A stretch of 64,000 nucleotides of DNA from Anarhynchus alexandrinus (taxonomy: Eukaryota > Chordata > Aves > Charadriiformes > Charadriidae), in the NCBI GenBank assembly GCA_008711295.1, contig VUYV01000081.1, positions 1,045,424 to 1,109,423 on the forward strand. The letters run 5' to 3'. How positions within the stretch are numbered: the first letter of the stretch is position 1; each line of letters opens with the position of its first letter. A model generated the notes under the pieces. It saw only the letters and a program-made list of their open reading frames with translations. It ran no database searches and was not told where the DNA came from. Below, one piece after another: positions 33,481 through 46,700 of this stretch. The translations under genes were made by a program, and so were the position numbers.

Positions 33481-36400
33481 CAGAGTAACTGCAGCATACA
33501 TATACATTTTAAAATGTTTTGATGCTCACTTCTGATGGGACAATATTAGGAAAGTAGGGTGAGTGAAGGGAATTTTGTTTAATTCTGTCACGTGTGGAAA
33601 AAAAGTTATTCCAAGTCCTGTGAGCTTTGCTCGGGCTGTGCTTCTTCCGCAGTCAATAGCAAACTTCCGCTTGACTGATCTGAATAAATTCAGACTCGAG
33701 ATCTGTGATCCTTTTTGGGGGTATCCTCTTATAAAACTGAAGGAAAGGGGGCCGTGAGACTCTAAGGTGACCTACCACGAGAGTGCAATAACACCATCGT
33801 ACTGATATTCCCCAACCGCCTTCCGTCGTGCTGATGCCGACGAGCGAATTCACACTGGCAGAGCGTTAACCCTGCCAAAAGGGCAGCATTTTCTCTTGCT
33901 TGAGCTCCTTGATCTGCCGTACCGCAAGATGAGAAAAGCATGAACTCTGGAGCACACGCTCTGTGTGGTGGGAAAGAGAAGAAAGAGAAAAGGTGAGACC
34001 TCAGACATAATTTTTCTGCATTGGCTTAAGTGGTATCAGAACGGGGTCTGAGACTATAAAAGGTGAAGAATGAAAGGAGTCAAATTGTATCAAAGAATAT
34101 GTATATTTTTCCTGTTGTTAATAATTAATGGATAAGTAGAGGGCAGATGCTGGATAATACACAAAGAGGGAGGATTTAACTTCACTTCTTCAGGACATTG
34201 AAATATATCCCAGTAGAAGTTAATTTGCTGTTTCAGTTGATTTTCCCTCTGGACTGGCACAAGGAGAGCTCACGGGTCTCTCATTTCCAAAATAAAATTT
34301 CAGTATCTTTAACAGAGTAGAAATTAGAATTAATTAGAAAGCCAGTGAGACTGTGTAAGGTATTGAGCGTTTCCCTGCAGGAATCTGACACCCATTTCAG
34401 AAGAGAGTAAGGAGATCTATCCTGAATTATTTATATATTTTTATATATATTTTTTTTTATATATTTATATATTTATATCCTGGTTTTTAGGTTTTAAAAG
34501 TCTGTGCTGAGCCCCACTCCCTTACGCATTCCCTGTCTGGCCGTAGGACACAAGCTTTCCAGCTGTGTGGACACAGAGCTGGGGACAGAGAACACGGACC
34601 TGTCCCTGCTGCTGTACCAGATATGCTGCCAAGGACTTGGGGAATGACATCTGCTTATTGCCCAGCCTAAACTAGACTCCTCTTTGGGCTGTGAACATCG
34701 TTTTCATCTTGGAAAAGAGGGCTCAGGTGGGGAAGAATAGGAATTGGTGCAGACCTGTTGTTTTGCCGAAACATGAGGGCAAGGGCCAACAGCTGGGAAG
34801 TCTTCTCAAGGTGGTGGGGTGGGTACAGCCCTCCTCCACACCGCTCAGTTTGAATGCTGTGCCTTGCATCTCCGTCGTGCTCTGGCGTACCTCCCCTGCC
34901 AAGGATTTGGTGATTAGACACCAGGGGAGGTTTCTCGAGCCCTCAACATTTTTTAACAAATCATGAAGTACAGATGAATCTCAACTTCAGAAAATGTTAT
35001 TTAATTCTTACCATCTTTAGGCTATTTTCCTTAAAACCACTGCACTGAATATTTTCAGTAATAAATAATTAATTTTTGATAACTCAACATTTGAGTACCT
35101 AACTGCAGACACATATTGTACCGTAAGTTATTCAAATTTAGCAGTGAAAGAATAGTTGGACGACGTTTTTCATATCTCTTACATCAAATATAACTTTTCT
35201 TGGAGGCTTCTCTCTTCCACAAGTCATATGTTTTAAACCTGGTGGTAGACTACCATCTATTAAGCGTAAGCCATGTTCCTTGAAACCAATAAAGGAAAGG
35301 GTGCTGTGAATCATAATTCTGAGCTGCAATTGTTTAATTTAACAAATGGAAATCAATTATTTTAGAAATATCAGATGTCACATTACATTTGTTTCAATAT
35401 ATTAATTTTCATTAAACTTCATTGACTTCAGATCATTTTAATGATTTTTCCCCTCTGGGCAGACTGTCATTTCAATCACTTGGAAACAGACTTTTTTGAA
35501 TTAATTTTAAGACAGTTTAAAAACTATGCTCTCAAAAGAAACGGTATGAAAGAGAGTAAGAGACAAATACCAGAAGACAATGTATTTGGATTAAAGCCTT
35601 GATTTTGAGTAACAAGTATTATATCTACTACAGAATTCAAATCAGTTTGCCTTTTACCCTGTATGCCAATGTTTAGGTCCTTTCTGGAGAAAGAAAAGCC
35701 AAAATTAATAGCAAAAATCCATTTATTGCACATTTAGCTATTTCTTTCACTTTGTGACATAGACACTAGTTCATGCTGGAGTGATAGCTGGACATGCTTT
35801 ACCTGGTAGAGTTCCGTGAGAAGCTGCACCCACTAATGTCTATGTTTTTAAGGGTTGTACATGACTCCAGATGCAGCTGATATTCTAAAGATTTCTTGCT
35901 CCTGCTGAAGCCCTAGGACTTCCTCTCGTCTTTCCAGTCTGTGTTCTTCATTGATCACTTGCTTATCTGGCATCTCATTAAGATTTGCTTACAGTCAGCA
36001 ACGGGGCTGGTCCTGCATGGCCATGCAGTCAGTCCTCCATCTCCACGACCAGCAGAAGAGTGAAAAGACAGGGTTACATCACTGACACCCCATTCACTGC
36101 TATTCTTATTTACTGCAGAACAAAATACATACAAATAATTTTTTTTCCCCCATTAACATGTGGGCAAAATTTCAACCTTCTCTTTTCCTAATTAAAATCC
36201 TACTTCCATCTCCATCATGAGTGCCTTTCTCCAAAGTCTGGCCAGCCCATGGCTGGAGTTTCAGCTCTGGAGTGCCATGCAGTGTTTGCCTCTCTGCTCT
36301 CCAAAATCTGCCTCTGAGACACTGAGTTACCCACACCTCCTTTCCTTGTGCTGAGCTACTACTAACACGCTTCCCTTCTTGAGGTTGGAAGAGCTATTTT

Positions 36401-36523
36401 TACTCTTAGTGAATGAGGAGTTTGCTGTCTGTCATTTTCAGCTGCTGCACGTTTTCACCCCTAATCTCTCATAAACTGTGTAACCCCGGCCTGAGGTTAA
36501 AATGCATTTATTTGTTCCCATAG
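33481..36523. other. Non-coding stretch
   Basis: No supported gene. A pure A/T low-complexity tract lies at 34427-34478 ('ttatatatttttatatatat' and similar). Several splice-like and TATA-like strings occur, as expected by chance. Confidence 0.45.
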
Positions 36524-36613
36524 GATCCACTGAATGGGGCTTTCCACATTGATGTCAGGGACATCCTATGTGATGATCGACTGTTTGATCTCCAGAGTCT
36601 TCTCCAGGAATAA
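36524..36613 (+). other. Terminal-exon-like ORF (29 codons plus stop)
   Basis: An acceptor-like 'tttatttgttcccatag' ends at 36523. The next 90 bases read in phase 0 as DPLNGAFHIDVRDILCDDRL then FDLQSLLQE and the stop TAA, which overlaps an AATAAA-like run 'ggaataaaaaaaaacccaaa'. The acidic and hydrophobic pattern looks more protein-like than most chance frames here. The A-rich end could instead mark a tiny processed pseudogene. I recognise no family. Confidence 0.2.
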
Positions 36614-37171
36614 AAAAAAACCCAAACAAACAAACCTTGGGAAAATGTCATATAGCCTTGAGTGATACCGTCTCTCTTTGTCCCAGCCATGCTAGTTTGG
36701 CCTCATCAGCAACACCTCACACAGATGTTCAGACTTTGATACCAGCAACGAATCAGAAGCTTTGCCAAGCACGTTTTCCAAGCAGAGCTTTCAAATAGAG
36801 CAACACAACCTTCGCAGGGTGGACCACAAGGCGGTTATCAGTCACTCACCGCTCTTTTCAGTAAGTTCAGTGTTCCCAGCAGAGCGCTGCTTTTAACCTC
36901 ACTTTTCCTGTTCGCTCTCCTGCCAAAAGAGGGGCTATTCTAAACCTTCACAACGGTCTGGGGAAAGGAAGTGGCCGACCGCCTGCAGGAAAGGGCCAAA
37001 TTAGGGAATTCTCCAAAGGACAGTGGAGATCACATCCATCCTGCAGAATAAGCACGTTTGGTGCCAGAGCGAGTACTCTCTGCAGCCCTGCACACCAGCC
37101 ACCGAGTGCACGTGATTTACAGGCTCTAATTCCCACACACTATAAACGCCTTGTGACGATATATTTTTCAG
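36614..37171. other. Non-coding stretch
   Basis: No gene or recognised repeat; a modest rise in GC at 36900-37110. Confidence 0.4.
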
Positions 37172-37852
37172 AGGGGAAACTGGGTGTGCTGGTTGACGAG
37201 AAGCTCAACATGAGCCAGCAATGTGCCATCGCAGCCCAGAAGGCCAACCGCATCCTGGGCTGCATCAGAAGAAGTGTGGCCAGCAGGGCGAGGGAGGGGA
37301 TTCTGCCCCTCTGCTCCACTCTCATGAGACCCCACCTGGAGTACTGCCTCCAGCTCTGGAGTCCCCAACCTAAGAAGGACGTGGACCTGCTGGAGCGTGT
37401 CCAGAGGAGAGCCACGAGGATGATCCGAGGGCTGGAGCACCTCTCCTATGAGGAGAGGCTGAAAGAGTTGGGGCTGTTCAGCCTGGAGAAGAGAAGGCTC
37501 CAGGGCCACCTTGTAGCAGCCTTCCAGTACCTGAAGGGCACCTACAAGAAGGCTGGAGAGGGACTTTTTACAAGGGTATGTCATGATAGGATGAGGGTAA
37601 TGGCTTCAAACTGGAAGAGGGGAGATTTAGAATACATATTAGGAAAAAAAAATCACTCTGAGGGCGGTGAGGCCCTGGCGCAGGTTGCCCAGAGAAGCTG
37701 TGGCTGCCCCATCCCTGGAGGTGTTCAAGGCCAGGCTGGACGGGGCTTGGAGCAACCTGGTCTCATGGAAGGTGTCCTTGTTCATGGCAGGGTTGTTGGA
37801 ACTAGATGGTCTTTAAGGTTCCTTCCAACCTAAACCATTCTATGATTCTATC
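37172..37852 (+). mobile_element. CR1 LINE, 5'-truncated, subfamily B
   Basis: From about 37172 the sequence joins CR1 at the [20 protein letters not shown] block and runs to the tail 'aaaccattctatgattctat' near 37850. The frame 37153-37833 stays open for 226 codons and includes [40 protein letters not shown] and [20 protein letters not shown]. After about 37570 a lost G in 'aggatgagggtaatggcttc' puts the true CR1 reading in another frame, so the C-terminal third of this frame is not CR1-like. It is the longest clean CR1 coding remnant in the window but lacks ORF1, the endonuclease and most of the polymerase. Confidence 0.96.
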
Positions 37853-39456
37853 TGGATCAGTATCATCAGCCCATGGAATCTGCAGGACTTTGTGTCTGGC
37901 TAGGGTTGGCAATACCCTGGAATCTTGAATGATTGCAATGCTGTAATAGAAGATATTTTTTCTCTAAAAAACAACATACCATTCAACCTAGAATTTTAAT
38001 TTTCTGTTGCTGCTAACTACATTAATTGCTCCTGAAACCTAATGTTGTCGTTGGTTTGCATGATGCAGATTTCATACAATCAATGCCTGTCAAATGACAC
38101 CAGACTTTTGGTCCTTTCTGACACAGACTTATGGACAAAGAAGAGAAAATGTCTTTATGGCACTTCAATACTTCTCCTTCTGTCACTTCTGCCCCTGCAG
38201 CCAAAAAAGACATTGAAACAGAATACGTTGGTTTCTGCTATTCCATATATTCTTCCTAAAAGTAACGACAATTAAATAAGTACTGGTATAAAAGGCAAGA
38301 CCAATAACTAATACTAAGACAGGGGAAAATGTTGCTTAATGTTTATGAGCTATTTAACACTGGTCTCAGTAAAACACTACTATTATTTCTGTGTAAAACT
38401 GACACTAAGTAATTTAAAGCCCATTATATTTCCTATGAAAATTGTCTTAATCTAATAATGGCAAGTGGAAAATACACCGTGGTGTCTGCACTTAGTAGTT
38501 CAGAGTACTCACACATATTATATGCTTGGTGGGTTTTAATTATGGCTCAGATATGGACCTTAGAGTAATAAAATCTTATTCTTCTGAATAGGAAACTGTT
38601 CTTTTCCCACCGCCCTTTTCATTCCTTCCTCTTCCTTTTTTTTTAATTGATTTTTTTATTCTAATGACCCAAATGGTAAGTGACAAAACAAGTTACTTCA
38701 AATAAGATTTGAATGGTTTAAGAAATCCTGGGCTACGCCTTTCTCCCATTCCGGCTTATCACTGTATAAGTTTATTAAAGCCTGAATAAAAGACTTACCA
38801 GCTTGAATTAATATCCCTTTGTGAGACGTTTGAGATTCTTTTCTTTCCCTTTTCTACCATATATTCTCATTTTTTTCTACTGGGACAACAATTTTAGTGA
38901 ATCCATTGCACATCACAATGGCAGGGCATTTTATGCGCTTAATGAATGCAATTATCTTCCTAATGAAGTAGTATATATTGCAATATACTCAGTTACAGCA
39001 GAATAGTTTATCCAAATGTGGAAAAAAAGAAAGAAAAAAAAAAAGGCTGTGACTTTTCTATAGGCTATTTGTATTAAAACCTTACATAAAGAGAAGCCTA
39101 ATTTAGGTTATTAATAGCCAAATCTTGTAAAAGTCATCAGTACTGAAATACCTCAGCTTCCAGAGTAAAATTAAGACCGTGGTGTTTGGTGCCTGAGCTC
39201 CCAACGCTGCCCTGGAGAGGAGTCCACAGCAGCGTGAGGGAAGCACCCCAGCTGCTGGTTGATACAGTCTCTTTGGCACTGTTCCTGGCCCAACAATTTT
39301 GTACAACTTCTACAAAAGACCAGGTGGCTTTTTCCCCTGAGCCGTAGCCCGGCTCAGACATTTGCCCGTGAGTAGAAAGTTTTAGGTCCCAGAGTTTGAT
39401 CCTGTGGTTATCTATGAATTTTATGAATCATAACGACCAGCAATTCTAAGCAAAAA
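37853..39456. other. AT-rich non-coding stretch
   Basis: No gene recognised. A run of A with interruptions near 39020-39050 is the only low-complexity tract. Confidence 0.45.
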
Positions 39457-39936
39457 TCATTGAATCATAGGATTGCTGAGGTTGGAAGGGACCTTTAAGA
39501 CCATCAAGTCCAACCATTAACCTGCCCTGACAAAACCACTTCTAAACCATGTCCCCAAGTACCACCTCTACCCTTTTTCTAAACACCTCCAGGGATGGTG
39601 ACTCCACCCCCTCCCTNNNNNNNNNNNNNNNNNNNNNNNNNNNNNNNNNNNNNNNNNNNNNNNNNNNNNNNNNNNNNNNNNNNNNNNNNNNNNNNNNNNN
39701 NNNNNNNNNNNNNNNNNNNNNNNNNNNNNNNNNNNNNNNNNNNNNNNNNNNNNNNNNNNNNNNNNNNNNNNNNNNNNNNNNNNNNNTCCTATCACTTGTC
39801 ACCAGGGAGAAGAGGTCAGCTCCCATCTCTCTAAAACCTCCTTTCAGGTAGTTGTAGAGAGTGATAAGGTCTCCCCTGAGCCTCCTCTTCTCCAGGCTGA
39901 ACAACCCCAGTTCCCTCAGTTGTTCCTCATAAGACT
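39457..39936 (-). mobile_element. CR1 LINE, subfamily A, minus strand, with 170-N gap
   Basis: The plus strand starts with the inverted tail 'tgaatcataggattgctgag' and ends at 39936 in the complement of the [20 protein letters not shown] region. On the minus strand the frame reads [32 protein letters not shown], then unknown bases, then [20 protein letters not shown]. It is the same subfamily as the copy at 4385-5215. A block of 170 N (39617-39786) replaces the middle. Aligned with the 4.4-kb copy, about 110 bases are expected there, so the N length need not be exact. Confidence 0.95.
39617..39786. other. Assembly gap (170 N)
   Basis: A run of 170 unknown bases entirely within a CR1 copy. 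Gaps in repeats are common in short-read assemblies. Confidence 1.
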
Positions 39937-42173
39937 AAAAATATACAGAGCTGTCACAGAATTTTCAGTCAAAGCGAGGAGATGAGACTTGGTGCCTCCT
40001 GGATTCATGAAGACAATTTTGGCTTTGTCCTGAAAGCTGCTACCCGAACTGAAATACTCATTTTCAAAAATATAAACTCTGGTCCATCCTTCCCTTTAAA
40101 TACTCAGTAAGTCTGAAAATAAGGAGTCACTGCAACATATTCTTCATAGTAAATTAGAGACACTACCTGTAAGTGTCCTATGTATAAACAGAAAAGTTGT
40201 GTCTTTCAGCAATGATCTCATTTGAAATATACAAATTTAGGAATAAAATTAATTGTCAGATGAGAGAACAAAAATGACTATACATATATTTTCTATAACA
40301 TATGATTTTCCTTCCCCTAATAATTAATTTGATTTTCATGAGTCACAACTTGTACGTCACCAATGATTACAACTTACTAGGGACTTTTTTGAAAGCAAGG
40401 GCTCATTCTAACAATCTGTTCACGTCAAATAACCTCACACATTGAATACTTCATCGTTCTATAACATTGATTTACCACCTGAATTTCTCAGGTATGTCTG
40501 TCTGGGGAGAGGCATGGCGGGGAAGTCGCTTAAGACCTACCAAAGCACTATTTTCTCTGGTTTCACTCAGCATCTCCCAACTCTATTCCCACACAGAGAC
40601 ACCTCCTCAACATGTGAGGAATGATCAGACTCCTAAAAATGCTGTGGGTTTTGGTTTTTTTTTTTTTTCTTTCTTTTCCATGTGACTACTCCCAATCTTT
40701 TACCAATGTCCTCATTTATTAATCTGAGTCGGACTTCTAGAAGATGAAGCAATTCTTCTCTGCTGTGACTCTCCCGGCAGCTCTCCCTGGCTGGGGGCTT
40801 ACCTCAGACTCCAGCAGCCGTGCTCCTCCTCAAGCCAACAGGGGAAAGAGCCACAGCTGAAATCTTCTGTAACTGAAAAGTCGTCGTGGAACTTCCCAAA
40901 CAACACAAGTGGTTATTGCTCATTTACTTTCATCAGTTATCCGGGAATTCTAAATTTTATCTGGACGCCACCCCGCTGCTGAGTTTTTCTCATGATAAAG
41001 TTCATTATTTGTTGAACACAAAAAATCTTTTTCTGTTAATTCCCTGTGATAAATAAATGTAGTCCTAAACTCCTGCTCATTCCTTGCTCCTTTGTGTTTG
41101 CTGCCTGATTGCCTCTCTGTGGCTGCTGTTCCCGGCAGGCCTGGGGTTTTGTCGCTGTCCCCCGTCTGGATGGGTGACCACGCGCTCCTGGCGCTTGGAC
41201 TTGCCAATTCAGGTTGCGTTGCCAATGTGCGCTCATTCAAGTGACTTCAAAATTCTCTTTGCATAAACATTTGCGCTTCTAAAATTCATCCCTGGGACCA
41301 CGGGAAACAAACACAATAGATCCATGAGAACGACCAGAATAAATTTATTTTAAAAATGAATATTCATAGCCGCCTAGTTTTCACCGTTTGACTGGTACCT
41401 CTGTGCAAAGAACACATGAGGAGTAGGATACAGACTGACAAGGAGGAAAAAAAAAAAAAAAGTTATGGACACAGAAAATTTAACAGCGTTAAATCTGTTA
41501 TACACTCTAAAATAGACCTTTAACTGGAAAAGCAATACTCTGAGGCACATATTTGGACAGGAGACAAAAACATGGCCACGCTGACAATACTGTTGGACAC
41601 CTCCAACAGATCCTGATTTTCTGTGTGTTTGACTCCGCAGTTCTAATGTTGCATTTCATACAGTTGTACGTAGGTAAATATAACCTTAACAACAACAAAA
41701 AAATTCCTAGTACAGCTTAAAGAACAGTTTAAAGGCAGTGTTAGTGTTTGCATTGAATTAACACCAGCTGCTCAGCTGCAGAAACGAGTGTGAGTTGCAG
41801 AAAGGCCGTTGCTCACAAGTTATCCAGGTTCAAGCAGGAGCGGAGGCAGCCAGGGCTATTCAACAGCAGTGAAGTGTTAATTTTTATTAGATCTTGTACA
41901 GTAAGGGGCTGGAAAACACTTGGTAGTTTCAGATACCTGCTAGAAATCTCTGCTCCGAAGAGATTTAGATGTTCAAACTCAAAAATAAGCCTCTCCCATG
42001 GAGCAGTGTTCATAGGAAGAAGTAATATGTTTTATCAGAGCAACTTATAGAGCTGGAGCAGGACGAGCTTTCGGGCACACAAGACTTTTTCAGGTCTCAA
42101 ACAGAAGCAACACACTTAGAGCTCAATACACCTGAAGAACGATTGCTCGGACTTTAAATTTAATGACGCTAAG
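39937..42173. other. Non-coding stretch
   Basis: No gene or recognised repeat. Runs of T (about 40657) and A (41448-41462) are the only low-complexity tracts. 'tggatgggtgaccacgcgct' near 41168 recalls a stretch of 5S rRNA but does not extend. Confidence 0.45.
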
Positions 42174-42425
42174 TTGTTTTCGCACCGCCTAAGTAGACAT
42201 TTGGCAGTCTGTGAAGTGGCAGGCGAGCGTCGGCACGGCTGCGGTCAGAAACGCCGTGCGCACGCGCTTGCCGGGGCAGAGGAGATGCTCACGGCGGAGC
42301 GGCCCGCGGGGACCCACGGGAACACCTCCGGCAGCGGAGCCCAACGCCGTAACGCCGTGACGAGGTACGCTGGTGACACCCGTCCCGCTCTGCCTCGCCC
42401 CACTGCTGGGGCTGCCTGACGCTGC
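42174..42425. promoter_or_regulatory. CpG-dense patch
   Basis: From 'ttttcgcaccgcctaagtag' to 'ccccactgctggggctgcct' the sequence is CpG-dense, with CGTCGGCACG, GCGCACGCGC and GGCCCGCGGGG-type strings. It stands out from the AT-rich surroundings and could be a small CpG island. I see no clear transcription start. A frame of 81 codons is open here but shows no domain. Confidence 0.35.
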
Positions 42426-42443
42426 AGTGGGAGATAAAACTGG

Positions 42444-42500
42444 CAGAAAGATAATTCTGCAGAAAGATAATTCTACAGAAAGCTAATTCTACAGAAAAAA
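42444..42500. repeat. 16-bp tandem repeat, 3 copies
   Basis: Units 'cagaaagataattctg', 'cagaaagataattcta' and 'cagaaagctaattcta' start at 42444, 42460 and 42476 and are followed by a 'cagaaaaaa' end. Confidence 0.95.
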
Positions 42501-43599
42501 AAGATATTTTTTTTTCTGGAAATGACTAGGTGTGGGATGTCTGACGGAGCAGTGGCTGTGTAAGTAAGGGGTGCTCGGGGATGCACTCACCTGGATTTCC
42601 TCTAACTGACGAGGATACGTGCCTGGAGGTTAGCCATAGACGGCGGGCAGGACTTCCCTCCCTGTGCTCGCCCGAGAAAAGCCAGAGGGTGTCTCACCAG
42701 TGGTTTCTGATCTTAACGGCGTGCAGGGAAACACTCAGGGATGGAACTGGGGCTCTGCCGGGGCGTTTGCGTCCAACACGGCTGTGACAAGCGTGGTCCC
42801 AACCTAGAGCTGATGCAGGCTCCTGCTTGGGAACCCTCTTACTGCTCAGTCCCGAAGAAGGTAGGGGAAAGGCATTCAAAGGGCATTGAAAGGAGACCTT
42901 TGCCAGTATTGGCAGTGGCCTGAAGTTGTCTCCAATAACCACAGCCACCATTTTGGCTTGGACCTCTCATGGCTTCTTTAACTCTACATCCAGAGGAGCC
43001 AGAATGCACTTCTTGGCTCGAATTAGGGTGCTTACATTTAAAAAAGGTCTTTTGCTCCATGAAATACAGTTTTAAAATCTTAAACTGATATTTTTTTTTT
43101 AAAGATTATAAAATGTTTACAATACCTGTAGCTGGTTCTTTCTCAAAACAATCAGAAACAGTGATTTATCTGAGCTTGACACGTTGGCAAATATTTAGTG
43201 CTTATTTCATTCTCATATAAATTTTCTGCCGTTCAGATCTAACTCCATAAAGGACTTCTGACTTTAAAAAATATTCATAAATCTATGTACTTCCTCTGTT
43301 AAGACATATAGACAATAGAAGTTTCTTATCCATAGAACTTTTGTAAGAAAAGGAACCTGCTCCGTGAAGAAGAAGGAATTTAAGAACAACAAAAAAATGA
43401 CGTTCAGAAAAGGGTGCTATGGAAACAGAATCTGCACTTTCTTCCAAAACAACTACAGTTTCCTGCAAAAATTCACCAACACTTCTCTGCCACTTCTTGG
43501 AAGAGAAGCAGAAATAAAGCTGAAGAGCTGAAGGGCTCTAGTTATGTCCAGTTTTCAGAATGCTTTATAAATATCATCTTTTTCTTCAGTGTATAGGTA
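42501..43599. other. Non-coding stretch
   Basis: Moderately GC-rich at 42540-42930, AT-rich after. No gene recognised. Confidence 0.4.
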
Positions 43600-43710
43600 G
43601 TATCCAAGAGATGGATAAAAATTAAGTGACTTACCTGAGATTACGCATTGGGTAAATATGCAAATGACATAATATTCTTCCGAACCCAGTGTCTGTCCCA
43701 CTGACTTATG
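43600..43710 (+). mobile_element. Possible MIR-like ancient SINE fragment
   Basis: 'attaagtgacttacctgaga' with 'ttacgcattgggtaaa' and, later, 'cgaacccagtgtctgtccca' follow the order of the MIR/core-SINE 3' part (a TTAAGTGACTTGCC-type block, then a GAACCCAG-type block). This is a family recalled from amniote genomes. Such relics are rare in birds but do exist. Identity is partial. Confidence 0.4.
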
Positions 43711-46700
43711 GGTCAGGGAGATTAATAGCCTGAATGAGACACTGTCCCTCTCTGACTAAGAATGAATCAGTCTGTATAAACACACATATGTACACACACT
43801 TTTGTCTCTGGTAAACTACTTATATTTAAAAAAAAAAAAACACCACCCATTTCTTGACATTTTCTTTCTCTTTGGAGTGAGTTCCTGAAATATGTATGCT
43901 GAGGTTTATTGTCTAATATTATGCGTACTGTTTAGCTGGCTAAACTAAAAGTCTGTTTTTAAAAAAATCTTCTTTATTAGAAATTGGTTTATTATGATTT
44001 GGGTTTGAGTAGAAGCAAAAGCCTTACACCTGATGGATGTTCCTGAGAATACTTCAAGTTACCATATACCTGGCTAGCACTAGGGTCAAAAAGCTCTCCT
44101 GATTGCTTCTGTCTCTGACATGGTCTCTGCCAACTTTTGTATCCAACTTGTCTTACAGAAGCTGTATAACTTCTTTTCTGTATTAGAGTGAAATCATGTT
44201 TAAGCATCTCTTAAGAGTTTTAAAAGGTTTGTAAAAACACAATAATGAAAAGGACAAGACTACTGCATGGCAGTAAAATACCACGAAAATAAATATGAAA
44301 GGGAAAAAATATGAGGAGATTGTACTGTGTTTATATTCATTAATTTGACCTATAAATTTAAGAACAAACCAGAACTCTCTGCCTCAATGACAGGCAAGAG
44401 AATAGAAAGCAATAACCGTTAGCTCAGTTCTAAGGAGGGTGGGAGAAAACATCGAGCCCCTTTGCCCGTGACTCACACGCAATAAGCCGATGTCTGCTCT
44501 ACGTGAAAAAGACAAAATGCCATGTAGAAATTCTCTTTCTTAAAAGATGAGTGTGTTATATTTGATCAGAGCACTTGTGACTTTTAATATCTGTCTACCG
44601 TTGAAGGAGCATGTCCTGGCAGTGGGAGGGCTATGTTAAAGCCACGAGAGTAAACGTCTCTGCAGAACAGCTCAGGAAGGACTGTGGGAATCATGAAATG
44701 TTCCTCTATCTGAGTGTGTCATATTGTTTCAAAAGATAGGAAATACAATAATAAAGGGACAGCCGAGAAGTCTCAAGAAAGAAAGAATTGGCACAGTAGG
44801 CGTTTGGAATTTTAGCCGTTTTTCTTGATAAAATCTGATTAGAGAGATCGAATTTGTAGTCTGCCACAGGAGTGTACGACAGGCTGCCTTGATGGCAAGC
44901 TGGTTTCTCCTGCTGGAGGCAACGGTCTTGCGACCTCTCTGGGTTATTCTGCCTTTCCATCTCTGCGGGGTAAGCCAATGACTTCTCCAGCAGTTTACAT
45001 AAGAGTGTTTTTCTTTATGGGTCCACAGAAGCATTTGAATCTATTCTGCGGTCAGCACTCATTTGCAAATTCAGTTAATGTGTTATTCATACTTCTCCCA
45101 TGTCCCACGATACTAAAACTAATCTCAGCGTTAGTCCCTGTGGTATTTTACTGCCCACTTCACACAAGCTCTGTGCCTATGGGTTTTTATTGCCCCTTTG
45201 TTTACATAACATAAAAATTATACCACACTTGTCGAGGCTGATTTAGACTGACAAAGAGATAAAGCTTTTGTGAGACGAGTGGTTTTAAGATTCAAGCAGA
45301 TGGAGTAAACACCCTCTCACCCACCCAGCTGCTGTTTCAACAACTGGAGTGTCAGATGTCCCAATACTGCCACCCAAGGCAAGTCACCCTGTTCTTTCCA
45401 CGCGAGACTCCCGACCAGAGAGGAAGCAAAGCCAAGCAGCAGCTAAGCTGAAAGCCACAGAGTGCGCCTCCTCGGCAGGAACGGATGGGGAGACACCAGG
45501 GGAGGCTCCTGGTCCCCACCGCTTCATGGCCTTGGGTCGGGAAGGGAGGTCTGACTCCTCCAGAGGGTCAGGGCTCTGCCCTGCATGCTAGAGCAAGCCC
45601 AGCTCATGGCCAGCAGCAAGTCATCTCATGCCCATGCCTCTTCACTTCCCTCTCTGCAAACAGGCGGCATTGCTTTGGCACATATCAGCGAAACCTCTGA
45701 CACGGAGTACTCCCGATGAATCTTAACAAAACACAGATGTCGTCTTTTTACTGGCAGAGAAAGTCTCTTGAGGCCCTCTGGAGGTGTCCACGTTTCTGTC
45801 CAGGGGCTGTGCCTCAAGAGGACCTCTCTACACTGCGCCCCATGAAAGCTGAGACGCCAAATTGTTCTCGTCACTGTCCAAAGTAGCTTTTAATGGCTGT
45901 CTTTGGCCTTTTCACATGATATTTTCACTCAGGTGTAGCACTGTGCGAAAGAGCTGTCAAATATCTGGGTCCCCAGGAGTTTCTCATCTATGATGGATTT
46001 GCAGAAATTAAAATCTTTAAATATCGGTTGCTTAAAAAAAAATGCTATTACTTTTTAGTTTTGCACTGGAAAAGGAGACTATAAATTTATGGCATTAACG
46101 CAGAATGCTATCACGTATCGATGTCTTTTAAGAGTTGCAGTTACAGTGACAACAAATGGAGCAATTCAGGTCACGAAATCATTTGATGCTGCTGTTGCTA
46201 AGCGTCTGATGGTTTTACACTGATCGTTACACTCTCAAACAAAATAGTTTCACAGTCGGCAAAAGCAAGGAAATAATATTTAGGCGAGAAGGAATACGAG
46301 GTGCCCTGCTGCACCAACTGCTGCAGCCAAATGACATACAAGTATATTTAGTTTAAGAAAGAGTTTTGGACACATTTCAGGGACCAAAGGTTTTGTGATA
46401 CTAAAGAGAACTTGCGATTATTTTTATTCTGCAGTCTGTTAGAAACACATTAGCAGATTCCTTCCCATTCCAGTGGGCAAATAAAATATTTGGGTGCTCA
46501 AAAACTACAGATCAAATTTCCATTATTTATAAATTGTACCAGGCACCAATAGCTGAAAATATTTTGAAAGATGTAGACAGATGGAAATCTCTTAATTCTT
46601 GGCTCATGAGCTTAAGCTTTGTGAAAACGAGCGTTAGCCAGGCTCAATTATTTCTGTGAGACATTACCCCCGTTTCACTGGTCAAGTGCAAGAGGGTTTT

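Noticed and set aside
37153..37833. 226-codon open frame as a possible host gene
   Set aside because: The first two-thirds is CR1 ORF2 and the remainder is an out-of-frame reading of the CR1 3' end.
41130..41215. 5S rRNA-like match near 'tggatgggtgaccacgcgct'
   Set aside because: Only about 14 bases resemble 5S rRNA and the internal promoter boxes are not found in order.
42174..42419. 81-codon frame in the CpG-dense patch
   Set aside because: Composition is what GC-rich sequence yields by chance; no domain recognised.
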